64,000 nucleotides of DNA from positions 103,957-167,956 of the forward strand of contig QFPW01000012.1 in assembly GCA_003241785.1 (NCBI GenBank), read 5' to 3'. Origin of the DNA: Rhodovulum sulfidophilum. GTDB taxonomy: Bacteria; Pseudomonadota; Alphaproteobacteria; Rhodobacterales; Rhodobacteraceae. Position 1 is the first letter of the stretch. Each line of letters starts with the position of its first letter. The position numbers were made by a program, and so were the translations under genes. The notes beneath the pieces are model-generated. The model saw only the letters and a list, made by a program, of their open reading frames with translations. It searched no databases and had not been told where the DNA came from. Shown here one piece after another: positions 33,757-43,270 of this stretch.

Positions 33757-35940
33757 ATGAACGACCAGTCAACACATCGCGCCGAGGGTGATTTCGTCGA
33801 GCGGAAGGGGCTGCTGGTCGCGCCTGAACTGGCCGCCTTCATCGAGACCGAGGCGCTGCCGGAGACCGGCGTCGCGGCCGAGGCGTTCTGGGCGGGGCTT
33901 TCCGAACTCGCGCACGACTTCGGGCCGCGCAACCGCGCGCTCCTCGCCAAGCGCGACGCGCTCCAGGCCCAGATCGACGCCTGGCACCTCGCCCGGCGCG
34001 GCCAGCCGGTCGACCGCGAGGCCTACAAGGCCTTCCTGACCGAGATCGGCTACCTGCTGCCCGAGGGGCCGGATTTCCAGATCGACACCGCGAACGTCGA
34101 TCCCGAGATCGCGACCGTCGCCGGGCCGCAGCTCGTGGTGCCGATCACCAACGCCCGCTTCGCGCTCAACGCGGCGAACGCGCGCTGGGGCAGCCTCTAC
34201 GACAGCCTCTACGGCACCGACGCGATGGGCAGCGCGCCGCCGAAGGGCGGCTATGACCGGGGCCGGGGCGCGCGCGTCGTCGCCCGCGCCCGCGTCTTCC
34301 TCGACGAGGCCTTCCCGCTCGAGGGCACGAGCCACGCCGACGCCCGCCGCTACCACGTCCACAACGGCGCGCTGCTGGTCGATGACATGCCGCTGACCGA
34401 TCCGGCGAAATTCGTCGGCTACCGCGGCCATCCGCGCGCGCCCGAGTCGGTTCTGCTGCGCAACAACGGCCTCCACGTCGAGCTGGTGTTCGACCGCACC
34501 CACTCGATCGGCGCGCGCGACCAGGCCGGGCTCGCCGACGTGCGCCTCGAGAGCGCGGTCTCGGCGATCATGGATTGCGAGGATTCCGTCGCCTGCGTCG
34601 ACGCCGAGGACAAGGTCACGGCCTATCGCAACTGGCTCGGCCTGATGAAGGGCGACCTCGCCGACACGTTCGAGAAGGGCGGCCGCCAGGTGACCCGGCG
34701 GCTGCAGCCCGACCTGACCTTCACCGCCCCGGACGGCGGCGAGGTCACGGTGAAGGGCCGCGCGCTGATGCTGGTGCGCAACGTCGGCCATCTGATGACC
34801 AACCCCGCGATCCGCGACCGGAACGGCGACGAGATCTTCGAGGGGCTGATGGATGCGATGGTCACGGCGCTGATCGCGATCCACGACCTCCAAAAGACCG
34901 AGGGCCTGCGCAACTCGCCGGCGGGCTCGTTCTACGTCGTGAAGCCGAAGATGCACGGGCCCGAGGAAGTCGCCTTCGCCGACGCGGTCTTCACCCATGT
35001 CGAGGCGGCGCTCGGCCTTGCGCCGAACACCGTCAAGATCGGCGTGATGGACGAGGAGCGGCGCACCAGCGTCAACCTCAAGGAATGCATCCGCGCCGCG
35101 CGCAACCGGCTCGTCTTCATCAACACCGGCTTCCTCGACCGGACCGGCGACGAGATCCACACCTCGATGGAGGCGGGGCCGTTCAGCCGCAAGGACTTCA
35201 TCAAGCGCAAGGGCTGGATCACCGCCTACGAGAACCAGAACGTCGATATCGGGCTCGAATGCGGGCTGTCGGGCAAGGCCCAGATCGGCAAGGGCATGTG
35301 GGCGGTGCCGGACCGGATGGCCGCGATGCTGGAGGCCAAGATCGAGCATCCGAAATCCGGCGCCAACTGCGCCTGGGTGCCGAGCCCGACGGCGGCGACG
35401 CTGCACGCGCTGCACTACCACAAGGTCGACGTCTTCGCGGTGCAGGCCGCGCTCGCCAAGGGCGGGCGGCGGGCCTATGTCGAATCGCTGCTCGAGATCC
35501 CGACCGCGAGCTATCGCATGTGGACCGGGCCGCAGATCGAGCGCGAGGTCGAGAACAACGCCCAGGGCATCCTCGGCTACGTGGTGCGCTGGATCGACCA
35601 GGGCGTCGGCTGCTCCAAGGTGCCCGACATCAACGACGTCGGCATGATGGAGGACCGCGCCACCTGCCGCATCTCGGCGCAGCATATCGCGAACTGGCTG
35701 CACCACGGGATCGTGGCGCCGGACGACGTGATGGCGGTGATGAAGCGGATGGCCGAGGTCGTGGACCGGCAGAACGCGGCCGATCCGCTCTACGCGCCGA
35801 TGGCGCCGGGCTTCGACGGGCTGGCGTTCAAGGCGGCCTGCGACCTCGTCTTCGAGGGCCGCGTCCAGCCGGCGGGCTATACCGAGCCGATCCTGCACGC
35901 CCGCCGCCGCGAGCGGAAGGCCCAGACGCAGCGGGGCTGA
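33757..35940 (+). CDS. glcB: Malate synthase G
   Basis: This 727-aa enzyme condenses glyoxylate with acetyl-CoA to malate, the second step of the glyoxylate shunt and of glycolate use. The length and sequence match the monomeric G isoform: the N-terminal VAPELAAFIETEALPETG, the catalytic-barrel MDCEDSVACVDAEDKV, the KMHGPEEVAFAD block, and the C-terminal VNLKECIRAARNRLVFINTGFLDRTGDEIHTS and CSKVPDINDVGMMEDRATCRIS. The frame is open far upstream, but the ATG at 33757 begins the conserved protein. Isocitrate lyase is not in the window. In a methylotroph it may feed glyoxylate carbon into the TCA cycle. Confidence 0.96.
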   Translation: MNDQSTHRAEGDFVERKGLLVAPELAAFIETEALPETGVAAEAFWAGLSELAHDFGPRNRALLAKRDALQAQIDAWHLARRGQPVDREAYKAFLTEIGYLLPEGPDFQIDTANVDPEIATVAGPQLVVPITNARFALNAANARWGSLYDSLYGTDAMGSAPPKGGYDRGRGARVVARARVFLDEAFPLEGTSHADARRYHVHNGALLVDDMPLTDPAKFVGYRGHPRAPESVLLRNNGLHVELVFDRTHSIGARDQAGLADVRLESAVSAIMDCEDSVACVDAEDKVTAYRNWLGLMKGDLADTFEKGGRQVTRRLQPDLTFTAPDGGEVTVKGRALMLVRNVGHLMTNPAIRDRNGDEIFEGLMDAMVTALIAIHDLQKTEGLRNSPAGSFYVVKPKMHGPEEVAFADAVFTHVEAALGLAPNTVKIGVMDEERRTSVNLKECIRAARNRLVFINTGFLDRTGDEIHTSMEAGPFSRKDFIKRKGWITAYENQNVDIGLECGLSGKAQIGKGMWAVPDRMAAMLEAKIEHPKSGANCAWVPSPTAATLHALHYHKVDVFAVQAALAKGGRRAYVESLLEIPTASYRMWTGPQIEREVENNAQGILGYVVRWIDQGVGCSKVPDINDVGMMEDRATCRISAQHIANWLHHGIVAPDDVMAVMKRMAEVVDRQNAADPLYAPMAPGFDGLAFKAACDLVFEGRVQPAGYTEPILHARRRERKAQTQRG

Positions 35941-35961
35941 GCCCCGCGCCGGCGGCCCGGT

Positions 35962-36933
35962 TCACCCGGGCGCCGGGCCGTCGCGCGCGCCGTCCTTCGC
36001 GCCGGGGACGACGCGCAGGCCCGAGGCGCGTTCGGGCGCGAATTCGTTCTGGGTATGCTCCACGAAGGCGCGGATCGTGCGGGTGTTGCGCGCCCCCTCG
36101 GCGAGCAGGAGCCCCATCCGGAGCGTGCGCGCGCGGCCCAGCAGCGGCACGAAGGCGAGCCGGAGCCCGTCCGGCGAGAATTCGGTGAGCGGCCGGGTGT
36201 TCGCGACCGAATAGCCGAAGCCGTTCGCCACCAGCGAGCGCATCACCGCGACGTCGCGCGTGCGCTCGACGATCCGGGGGGCGACGCCGCTGGCGCGGAA
36301 GAAGGACAGGAAATACTCCGCGCTCATCGGCAGGTCGAGCAGCACCATCGGCTCCTCCGCCAGATCCTCCGGCGTCAGGCTCGGCCGCGCCGCCAGCGGA
36401 TGGCCCTCGGGCAGGAGCGCGAAGGGCGGCAGGTCGACGAGCGGCAGGAATTCGAGATCGCCGGGGATCTCGAGGTCATAGGTCAGCGCGACGTCGAGCC
36501 GCGCGCTTCTCAGCGCCTCGAAGAGCTCGGCCTGGTCGCGCTCGAACTGGCGGAACTCGACCGCCGGATGGCGGTCGACGAAGCCGCGCCGCAGCCGGGG
36601 CAGCACGATCTGCGCGAAGGTGACGAGGCAGCCGACGTTCAGCGGCCCGCGCACGCTGCCGGTGATGTCGTTCGCGACATCGGTGAGCCCGGCCGCGCGC
36701 TCGATCAGCGCGCGCGCGTGGTCGAGAAACCGCGCGCCCCCCTGGGTCAGCGCGAGCCCGTGCGCGTGGCGCCGGATGAAGAGCTGCAGCCCGAACTCGG
36801 CCTCGAGATGCGCGATCGCGGTCGAGATCGACGGCGAGGAGATGTTGAGCCGTTCGGCGGCCTGGGCGATCGATCCCGATTCCCCCACGGCGACGAAATA
36901 CTCGAGCTGGCGCAGCGTGAAGCGGAGGGGCAT
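35962..36933 (-). CDS. LysR-family transcriptional regulator
   Basis: This 323-aa regulator has an N-terminal winged HTH (residues 4-65: FTLRQLEYFVAVGESGSIAQAAERLNISSPSISTAIAHLE) and a LysR substrate-binding domain (about 95-300). It is convergent with glcB and divergent from mxaD, 341 bp away. The target could be itself, mxaD or a distant operon; the sequence does not decide this. Confidence 0.9.
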   Translation of the reverse strand: MPLRFTLRQLEYFVAVGESGSIAQAAERLNISSPSISTAIAHLEAEFGLQLFIRRHAHGLALTQGGARFLDHARALIERAAGLTDVANDITGSVRGPLNVGCLVTFAQIVLPRLRRGFVDRHPAVEFRQFERDQAELFEALRSARLDVALTYDLEIPGDLEFLPLVDLPPFALLPEGHPLAARPSLTPEDLAEEPMVLLDLPMSAEYFLSFFRASGVAPRIVERTRDVAVMRSLVANGFGYSVANTRPLTEFSPDGLRLAFVPLLGRARTLRMGLLLAEGARNTRTIRAFVEHTQNEFAPERASGLRVVPGAKDGARDGPAPG

Positions 36934-37274
36934 GTCCCGGGCCGTGGAGGTCGTGCGCGACGATGCTGCGCCGCCGCGCGGCGGGGGTCAACACCCTCGC
37001 GCGCGGGCGATCCCGCGCCGCGCCTCCCGGGGCGGGCGTCCCCGCGCGCGCCCGTCGATGACGCGCCCGGAGGCGCGCCGGCCGCCCTGGCGCGGCCGGG
37101 CGCCGCGCACGCGACGGCGCACGGGCTCCGACGCGCGATCCCGGGTAATCCGCTGTAATATCTACTAAAATATGATCGAGACTTGCCGCTCCCCTGTTTA
37201 CATCATCCGCCATCCCGTGGTTGTCTTGCCCAAAGATCCTGGTCGAGTGAGGCCGGGGCGGGACTGGAGGAAGA
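36934..37274. promoter_or_regulatory. Divergent lysR/mxaD intergenic region
   Basis: These 341 bp hold no gene. Bases 36950-37140 are very GC-rich and featureless. An AT-rich tract at about 37144-37175 (TAATATCTACTAAAATATG) and 37195-37210 stands out and probably contains the mxaD promoter. No exact LysR box could be assigned. Confidence 0.4.
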
Positions 37275-37814
37275 ATGAGACACGCTTTGATCGCGCTGGC
37301 GGCCGGGGCCGCGCTGGTGCTCACGCTGGGACCGGCCGGGGCGCATGGTCCCTCGCGCAAGAAGGTGACGCAGGAGGTCACGCTCGACGCCACGCCGGAC
37401 GAGGTCTGGGCGGTGATCGGCCGGTTCGACGACCTGTCCTGGGATCCGATGATCAGCGCCGTCGCCGTCGAGGGCGCCGAGATCAAGCCCGGGACCAAGC
37501 GCGTCGTCACCTGGGCGAGCGGCGCCGAGACCACCGAGCAGCTCACGAAATGGAAGCCCGAGGAGCGGCTCTACGGCTTCCGCACGCTCGAGGACAATAT
37601 CGAGGCGCTGCCGGTCACGAACTATACCGCGATCCTCTCGGTCGAGGACGTCGGCGGCAAGGCCAAGCTGGTCTGGGACGCGGGCTTCTACCGCGGCTTT
37701 CCCAACAACGATCCGCCGCCGGAGCTGAACGACGACGCGGCGATCGCCGCCGTGACCGCCGCGCAACAGGAGGGGATCGACGCCCTCGTCGAGCGCTTCG
37801 GCGCGGTCGACTGA
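37275..37814 (+). CDS. mxaD: MxaD-like periplasmic SRPBCC protein
   Basis: This 179-aa protein has a signal peptide of about 23 residues (ending GAHG) and an SRPBCC/START-like fold (VTQEVTLDATPDEVWAVIGRFDDLSWDPMI). The length and export match MxaD, a periplasmic helper reported to improve electron transfer between methanol dehydrogenase and cytochrome cL. GGAGG is 5 nt before the ATG. In other methylotrophs mxaD follows mxaL on the same strand; here it is inverted and convergent with mxaL, with its own promoter region and terminator. Confidence 0.8.
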   Translation: MRHALIALAAGAALVLTLGPAGAHGPSRKKVTQEVTLDATPDEVWAVIGRFDDLSWDPMISAVAVEGAEIKPGTKRVVTWASGAETTEQLTKWKPEERLYGFRTLEDNIEALPVTNYTAILSVEDVGGKAKLVWDAGFYRGFPNNDPPPELNDDAAIAAVTAAQQEGIDALVERFGAVD

Positions 37815-37839
37815 CGCGCGCGGCGCCCGGCGCGCCGCG

Positions 37840-37870
37840 AGGCCGGTTCCCGCGCGGGACCGGCCTTTTT
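37840..37870 (+). terminator. Intrinsic terminator after mxaD
   Basis: A 12-bp GC stem with a single bulged T (about 37841-37864) is followed by TTTTT. It lies 26 bp past the mxaD stop. On the minus strand no T run follows, so transcripts from mxaL may run on antisense to mxaD. Confidence 0.85.
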
Positions 37871-37897
37871 CGCGGGCGGGCCTCGCCGCCGCGCCCC

Positions 37898-38857
37898 TCA
37901 TGATCGCACCCGTCCGGCCGCGGCCACCGCGTAGGCGCAGACGAGCGCCGCGAGCGCCCCGGCGGCGGGGACCCGCGCGAGCGGGAGCGGCGCGCGCGCG
38001 GGCTCGAACCGCGTCGAGGCCTCGATCGCCGCGAGCGTCGCGGCGGCGCCGTCCGACAGCGTCGCATAGCCGAGACCGATCTCGCCCGCCCGCTCGCGCA
38101 GGTAATCGGCGCGGAGCGCCGAGAGATGCTCCTCGCCCGTGAGGTCGGATTCCCCGTAGGGATTGTTGCGCGGGTGAAAGCCTGGGCGGGACGCGGCGTC
38201 GGTGGGGGGCGCGCCGATCCGGGCGGCGCCCTGCTGCACGTCCTCGGGCCGGTAGAAGCCGATCTCGCGGCCGTCACGGTCGAAGCGCGGGATCGGCGCG
38301 GGCACGGGCCCGCCGGCGCCGAGCACCAGCCCCCGGACCCGGCCGATCTCGCCGCGATAGCGCGGCGGTCCGGCGAAGGGCAGGGGCGGGGCCTCCTGAC
38401 CGTCGGTGACGAAGACGAGATCGGCGTCGAGCCCCGCGGCGCGGTCGTAGGCGTGATGCAGGCCCCGCGCGATCAGGCTGTCGCCCTCCCAGGCCATGCG
38501 CCAGTCGAGCCCGGCGAGCGCGCCGGTCAGCGGCGCGAAATTGGCGCAGATCTCGGCCGGCTCGACCAGCGTCAGGCTGCGCCGCTCGGTGAAGACGCCG
38601 AGCCCGACGCGCGAGCCGCAGGGCAGGCCGGCCAGCGCCTCGGTCAGGATCGCCTTGGTCGCGTCGAGCCGGCTGACCGTCGCGCCGCCGACCGCCATGT
38701 CGCGCACGTTCATGCTGCGCGTGATGTCGACGACGAGCAGCAGGTCGCGCAGCCGCGCCTCGCGGGGGAGCCGGGGATCGAGCACCGCGAGACCGGCGAG
38801 GAGCAGCGCCAGCGCCAGGAGGCCGAGGCTCGCGCGGCGCGCCAGCGCGGGCCTCAT
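37898..38857 (-). CDS. mxaL: MxaL, von Willebrand A-domain protein of MDH maturation
   Basis: This 319-aa protein has an N-terminal membrane segment (about residues 8-26), a vWA domain with the MIDAS-like start LLVVDITRSMNV, and a C-terminal membrane segment (about 295-315). MxaA, MxaK and MxaL are needed to insert calcium into methanol dehydrogenase. Its ATG overlaps the mxaK stop (ATGA). Confidence 0.88.
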   Translation of the reverse strand: MRPALARRASLGLLALALLLAGLAVLDPRLPREARLRDLLLVVDITRSMNVRDMAVGGATVSRLDATKAILTEALAGLPCGSRVGLGVFTERRSLTLVEPAEICANFAPLTGALAGLDWRMAWEGDSLIARGLHHAYDRAAGLDADLVFVTDGQEAPPLPFAGPPRYRGEIGRVRGLVLGAGGPVPAPIPRFDRDGREIGFYRPEDVQQGAARIGAPPTDAASRPGFHPRNNPYGESDLTGEEHLSALRADYLRERAGEIGLGYATLSDGAAATLAAIEASTRFEPARAPLPLARVPAAGALAALVCAYAVAAAGRVRS

Positions 38858-39417
38858 GGCGCGCCGCCGGGCACGCCGGGCAGGTCGGTCCAGAGCACCT
38901 TCGGCGGCGCCTCGGGCTCCTCGCCCTCCTGCTCCTCGCGCGGCAGGTCGCGCACGAGGCGCATCGCGAGGTCGAGGTTCACCTTGGCGTCGAAGAAGTC
39001 CGGCGCCCGCGCCAGCGCCGCGCGATAGGCGGTCTTGGCGAGCGTCACCTCGGGCACGGCGGCGTCGAGGGCGCGGGTCTCGATGAGCTCGAAGGCGCGG
39101 CGCAGCCGGGCGTTGCCGCGGTTGTACTGGTAGACCGCCTCGGCGCGCGGATCGCCCTGGGCGGCGATCAGCGTCCCGAGCGCCTCAGCCTCCTCGATTC
39201 GGTCGCGCGCGAGCAGCCAGGAGGCGCGGGCCTCGATCAGGAGCGGCGGATCCTCGGGACCGACCGCGAAATCGCGCCCGGCCGCGAGCGCGGCGAGGCC
39301 GCGGTCGATCCGCGCCGCCTCGATCCGCGCGGCGAGCCCCCAGCCGAGCGCGCCGAGCGCGAGCAGGAGGAGCGCGAGGAAGACGAGAAAGGCGCCGCGC
39401 CGGCGCGCGCCGCTCAT
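38854..39417 (-). CDS. mxaK: MxaK, methanol dehydrogenase maturation protein
   Basis: This 187-aa protein has one N-terminal membrane segment (about residues 8-30) and a TPR-like body (AVYQYNRGNARLRRAFE). The position between mxaC and mxaL, with 4-bp ATGA overlaps on both sides, supports the name. It acts with MxaA and MxaL in calcium insertion, by knowledge of the family. Confidence 0.82.
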   Translation of the reverse strand: MSGARRRGAFLVFLALLLLALGALGWGLAARIEAARIDRGLAALAAGRDFAVGPEDPPLLIEARASWLLARDRIEEAEALGTLIAAQGDPRAEAVYQYNRGNARLRRAFELIETRALDAAVPEVTLAKTAYRAALARAPDFFDAKVNLDLAMRLVRDLPREEQEGEEPEAPPKVLWTDLPGVPGGAP

Positions 39418-40436
39418 GACCCGCCCCGCGCGGTCAGGAAGGGTCCGCGCGGCCGGGGCGCCGCCGGCTGCTCGATCAGCCGCGCGAGCACGAGCGCGAG
39501 GATCGCAAGCGTGCCGAGCGCGAAACAGGCGCGGCCGAGCGGGCGGCGGGGCAGCGGCTCGCGGTAGAGGAGCGGCTTCGCCTCCAGCCGGTCGATCTCG
39601 GAGATCGCCCGCGCCACCGCGTCGGCGTTCTCGGCCTCGAAGGCGCGATAGGGGATGCCGAGCCGTTCGAGGAAGAGGTTGAGATGCCGCTCCGGGCGCG
39701 CCTGGGCGGTGTCGGGCTCGCCCGCGCGGGGCTGGTCGAAGATCCCCTTCGCGTTCTGGGTGCGCAGATAGAGCCAGTAGAGGTTCGGCCGCTGCCGCGC
39801 CGCCTCGGCGATCAGCGCCTCCTGCGTGAGGCGCGGAATGATCCCGGCCCCGTCCGAGACCAGGATCACCGCGCGCGACGCATCCTCGGCGGTGTCGTCG
39901 AAGAGCGAGAAGGCGAGCGCCAGGCCGCGGCCCACGTCGGTCTTGGCGAGCCCGGGCTCGTCGATCGCGGCGATCGCTGCGGCGACCGCCTCTGGCCGGT
40001 CGGTCATCGGCAGGACCGGGATCGGCGCCGTCGAGAAGGCGGCGACGGCGATCCGGTCATGCGGCCGGGAGGCCACGAAATCGGTCAGGATGCGCTTGGC
40101 GGCGTGGGCCTTCGCCTCGTTGGCGCCATCCGGGGCGCGGCCGGCGAAACTGTCGTTCATGCTGAGCGAGCGGTCGATCAGCAGCACGAGATGCGCGCCC
40201 TCGCCGATCCGGGGCCGGGTTCCGCCGCCGAGATAGGGTCCGGCGAGACCGAGCGCCAGCGCCGCGATCCCGAGCACGCCGAGACCGCGCAGCGCGGCCT
40301 CGAGGAGGCGTCCCTCCCGCGGGGCGAGGCCGGCGCCGAGCGCGGGCTGCCGCGCCGGGGTCAGCAGCGGGATCAGGAGCGGCGCGAGCGCGAGCGGCAG
40401 CGCGACGAGCCAGGCGGGATGCGCGAAGCCGATCAT
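39414..40436 (-). CDS. mxaC: MxaC, von Willebrand A-domain membrane protein
   Basis: This 340-aa protein begins MIGFAHPAWLVALPLALAPLLIPLL, the BatA-type N-terminal membrane helix. A second hydrophobic segment (about 50-70), a vWA domain (HLVLLIDRSLSMNDSFAGR, VILVSDGAG) and a C-terminal helix (about 303-322) follow. It is required for active methanol dehydrogenase in methylotrophs. It overlaps mxaA and mxaK by 4 bp each. The frame is open upstream into mxaA; the ATG at 40436 fits the conserved N-terminus. Confidence 0.88.
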   Translation of the reverse strand: MIGFAHPAWLVALPLALAPLLIPLLTPARQPALGAGLAPREGRLLEAALRGLGVLGIAALALGLAGPYLGGGTRPRIGEGAHLVLLIDRSLSMNDSFAGRAPDGANEAKAHAAKRILTDFVASRPHDRIAVAAFSTAPIPVLPMTDRPEAVAAAIAAIDEPGLAKTDVGRGLALAFSLFDDTAEDASRAVILVSDGAGIIPRLTQEALIAEAARQRPNLYWLYLRTQNAKGIFDQPRAGEPDTAQARPERHLNLFLERLGIPYRAFEAENADAVARAISEIDRLEAKPLLYREPLPRRPLGRACFALGTLAILALVLARLIEQPAAPRPRGPFLTARGGS

Positions 40437-41293
40437 GCCCGCCCCCGCTCGATCGCCGCGAGCCGCCGCGCGAGCGGCGCGGGGTCGGTTCCCGCGACCC
40501 CGTCCCCGAAGAAGAGCCGGCCGGAGCTCGCGAAGAAGGCGTCGAGCTCGGCCCGGAGCGGCGCGAATTCCGGGCGGCGGGCGAGAAAGCCCGGCAGGTC
40601 GGGGCCGAGCAGCGGCGCGCCGTTGGCGGCGTCGAGCCCGCGGTGGAGCGCGAGCATCCGCCCGCGCGGATCGCCCGCGCGGCGCAGCGCGCGCGCCGCG
40701 CGGGTGAACGGCCGCCCGGGGCGGGCGTGGAACGGCCACCAGCCCTGATTGAAGGCGAGTCCCGCGAGCGCCAGCAGCGCGAGCAGGCCGAAGCCCGGCA
40801 GGGCGCGCGTCAGCGCCGCGGTCCGGGGCGGCGTGATCCCCGCGTCGGGCTGCAGCGCGTCGGGCGTGCTCGGCGCGAGGATCGGGCGGATCGGCGAGGT
40901 GACGAAGCTCCAGCCCGGCACCTCCGCGGTCTCGACCGCGCCCTCGGGGCCGAGGAAGCGCAGCGGGTAGGGCGGGACGTCGCGCGCCACGGGTTCGAGC
41001 GCGGCGTAGAAATTCTGCCAGTCGGTGACGATCCGGAGGCCGTCGCGCCCGTCGATCCGGACCGGCTCGGTCCGGACGCCGGTGAGATCGAGCCAGTAGG
41101 CGACCGCGCGCGGCCGGGGCAGGCTCGCGGGATCGAGCGCGAAGCCCGGCGGCGGCAGCAGCGTCGCGACATGCGTCAGCCGGTCCCCGAGCCACCAGCC
41201 GTGGCCGCGCGGCGGATCGGCGCGCAGCTCGACCTCGGCCGCCGCGGGCGCGGAGAGCGCGAGCAGGAGGGCGAGGGCTCTCGCGCCGGTCAT
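40433..41293 (-). CDS. mxaA: MxaA, calcium-insertion protein of methanol dehydrogenase
   Basis: This 286-aa protein has a signal peptide (about residues 1-19), a periplasmic beta-rich domain (GHGWWLGDRLTHVATLLPPPGFALD) and one membrane helix (about 162-182) before a cytoplasmic tail. The order S-A-C and the length match MxaA, which is needed for calcium incorporation into MxaF. Its start overlaps the mxaS stop by one base. Confidence 0.85.
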   Translation of the reverse strand: MTGARALALLLALSAPAAAEVELRADPPRGHGWWLGDRLTHVATLLPPPGFALDPASLPRPRAVAYWLDLTGVRTEPVRIDGRDGLRIVTDWQNFYAALEPVARDVPPYPLRFLGPEGAVETAEVPGWSFVTSPIRPILAPSTPDALQPDAGITPPRTAALTRALPGFGLLALLALAGLAFNQGWWPFHARPGRPFTRAARALRRAGDPRGRMLALHRGLDAANGAPLLGPDLPGFLARRPEFAPLRAELDAFFASSGRLFFGDGVAGTDPAPLARRLAAIERGRA

Positions 41294-42198
41294 CAGGCGG
41301 GTCTCCGGGCGAGATCCTCGGTCAGCCGCTCGATCTCGATCCGGTCGGTGATCTCGACCGGGTCGCGCCCATGCGCGTGGAAGACCGCGGCGAGGGCTTC
41401 GCGCGCGGCGGCGCGGCGCCGGGCCCAGTCCCGCCGCCGCGCGCGCGTTAGGAGCGCGCTCCGCGCCGCGCCGGTCTCGGGATCGGTGAAGCGCGCGAGC
41501 CGGGGCAGGCGGCCCTCGCCGCCCGGCGCCGTCTCGAGGCCGCTGTCGCGGAGCCAGAGCGGGATCAGCGCATGGGCCTCGTAGGCGGCGAGCAGCTCCG
41601 CGAGCGCGTCCGGCGCGAGCTCGAAATCGGAGAGCAGGAAGACGACCGCCCGGGGCGCGGGGATCGTCGCGGCGAGTGCCACGAGGCCCGCGACTCCCCG
41701 CCCGCCGGTCGGGGCGTCCATGATCGCCCGGCGGAAGGCTTCGACCCGGCCCCGGTCCCGTCCCGGCTGGAACAGCGTCTCGGCGGCGGCGCCCGCGGCG
41801 ACCGAGAGGGCCGCGGCGTCCCCGGCGAGCCGCGCGGCGCCGGCGAGCGCGCCCGCGAGCAGCGCCGCGAGATGGCGGCGGTCGGTGGCGCCGAGGGCGC
41901 CGAGCGAGGCGGAGAGGTCGACGACGACATGCGCGACCGCCGGCGCCGGGGTGGCGAAGCGGCGGACGTGGACGCCGTCGAACGGATCGGCGAGCGAGCG
42001 GCGCAGGTCGAGCCGGCGCGGGTCGGGCTGGCGCGTCAGCGGGGCGAGATCGGCGAAGACGCCCTCGGACCCGGCCCAGCGGCCGCGATGCGCGCCCGGG
42101 CGCGCGCCCGAGAGCCGCCGCGCGAAGCTCCAGCGCAGCCCCTCGGCGAGGGCGAGGAGATCGGCCTCCTCCTCGGGCGGAATGGCGGGGGCGGGCAT
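41293..42198 (-). CDS. mxaS: MxaS, DUF58-family protein
   Basis: This 301-aa soluble protein has the DUF58 pattern, with GRWAGSEGVFADLAPLTRQPDPRRLDLRRS in the first part and a vWA-like part after it (AHVVVDLSASLG, VVFLLSDFE). DUF58 proteins pair with MoxR ATPases, and mxaR precedes it by 5 bp. It is probably a chaperone-complex component for dehydrogenase maturation. Confidence 0.85.
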   Translation of the reverse strand: MPAPAIPPEEEADLLALAEGLRWSFARRLSGARPGAHRGRWAGSEGVFADLAPLTRQPDPRRLDLRRSLADPFDGVHVRRFATPAPAVAHVVVDLSASLGALGATDRRHLAALLAGALAGAARLAGDAAALSVAAGAAAETLFQPGRDRGRVEAFRRAIMDAPTGGRGVAGLVALAATIPAPRAVVFLLSDFELAPDALAELLAAYEAHALIPLWLRDSGLETAPGGEGRLPRLARFTDPETGAARSALLTRARRRDWARRRAAAREALAAVFHAHGRDPVEITDRIEIERLTEDLARRPA

Positions 42199-42203
42199 GG
42201 CGC

Positions 42204-43226
42204 TCAGGCCGCGACCGGCACCGGGGCGCGGCCGAGCACGGCTTCGATCAGCGCGGGCATCACCTCCTCGCGCCGCGCCTCGTAGACCGGCGCGAGGAAG
42301 ACGCGGTGGCCCATCACCGGGGCGAGCACCGCGCGCACGTCCTCGGGCAGCGCCATGCTCCGGCCCCGGAGCCAGGCCTCCACCCGCGCGGCGCGCACGA
42401 GGCCGGAGATCCCCCGCGGGCTGGCACCGCCCCGGACCAGCCGGGCGGCGTCGATCCCGGGCAGCGATACCCCGGCGGCGGCCGGGTCGCGGAACCCTTC
42501 CCAGAGCGCGAAGACGAAGCCGCGCAGCGCCTCGGACACCGTGATCTCGTTCTGGATCCGCGCCGCGAGCGGCGCGATCTCGCGGAACGGCAGGATGCCC
42601 TCGGGCAGTTCGGCGATCAGCGTGTCGGCGTCGTGGAAGCGCGTGTCGAAGGCGAGCGCCATGCGCGCCTCGCGCGCCTCGGGCGCCGCGATCGGGATTT
42701 CCATCAGGAAGCGGTCGCGCGCGGCGGCCGGCAGCTCGAAGGTCTCGTCGCGCTCGATCCGGTTGCGGTCGGCGAAGACGGTGAGATGCGGGAAGACATG
42801 CTCGCGGCGGAAGGCCGTGACGCTGCGTTCGGCCATCAGCCGCAGGAGCAGGGAATGAACCTGGGGCCGCGCGCGGTTGATCTCGTTGAAGAAGAACACC
42901 GCGAGCTCCGGTCCCTCGGCCAGCACCGGGCCCGGATCGACGCGCGGCCGGCCGTCCTCGGCGATATGCGCCGAATAGAGCAGGTCCGAGGGCATCAGGT
43001 CGACCGCGCCCTCCATCCGGGCGAAGGGGCCGCCGAGCACGCGGGCGAGCGCGCGCAGCAGCGTGGTCTTGCCGGTGCCGACGTCGCCCTCGAGCAGCAC
43101 GTGGCCGCGCGCCAGGACGGCGATGAGCGCGAGGCGGATCGCCTGTTCCTGGCCGATCACGACGCGGTTGAGCGCGGCTTCGGTCTCGAGCGCGCGGGCG
43201 CGCCAGTCATCCGTCGCGGAAGTCAT
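42204..43226 (-). CDS. mxaR: MxaR, MoxR-type AAA+ ATPase
   Basis: This 340-aa protein is the founding type of MoxR ATPases: Walker A EGDVGTGKTT (about residues 51-60), a Walker B-like VFFFNEINRARP, sensor region FADRNRIERDETFELPAAARDRF, and a C-terminal lid domain. It probably acts with MxaS, MxaC and MxaL in assembling methanol dehydrogenase. The ATG at 43226 lies 125 bp after mxaI, a gap that includes a hairpin. Confidence 0.92.
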   Translation of the reverse strand: MTSATDDWRARALETEAALNRVVIGQEQAIRLALIAVLARGHVLLEGDVGTGKTTLLRALARVLGGPFARMEGAVDLMPSDLLYSAHIAEDGRPRVDPGPVLAEGPELAVFFFNEINRARPQVHSLLLRLMAERSVTAFRREHVFPHLTVFADRNRIERDETFELPAAARDRFLMEIPIAAPEAREARMALAFDTRFHDADTLIAELPEGILPFREIAPLAARIQNEITVSEALRGFVFALWEGFRDPAAAGVSLPGIDAARLVRGGASPRGISGLVRAARVEAWLRGRSMALPEDVRAVLAPVMGHRVFLAPVYEARREEVMPALIEAVLGRAPVPVAA

Positions 43227-43270
43227 CGTCTGCGATCCTCGGTCCCGGGATCAGCGCCCCTGGGGAAAGG

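Noticed and set aside
35954..35979. Inverted repeat at the glcB/lysR convergence as a terminator
   Set aside because: The stem is only 7 bp with a 12-nt loop, partly inside the lysR coding end, and there is no T run on either strand.
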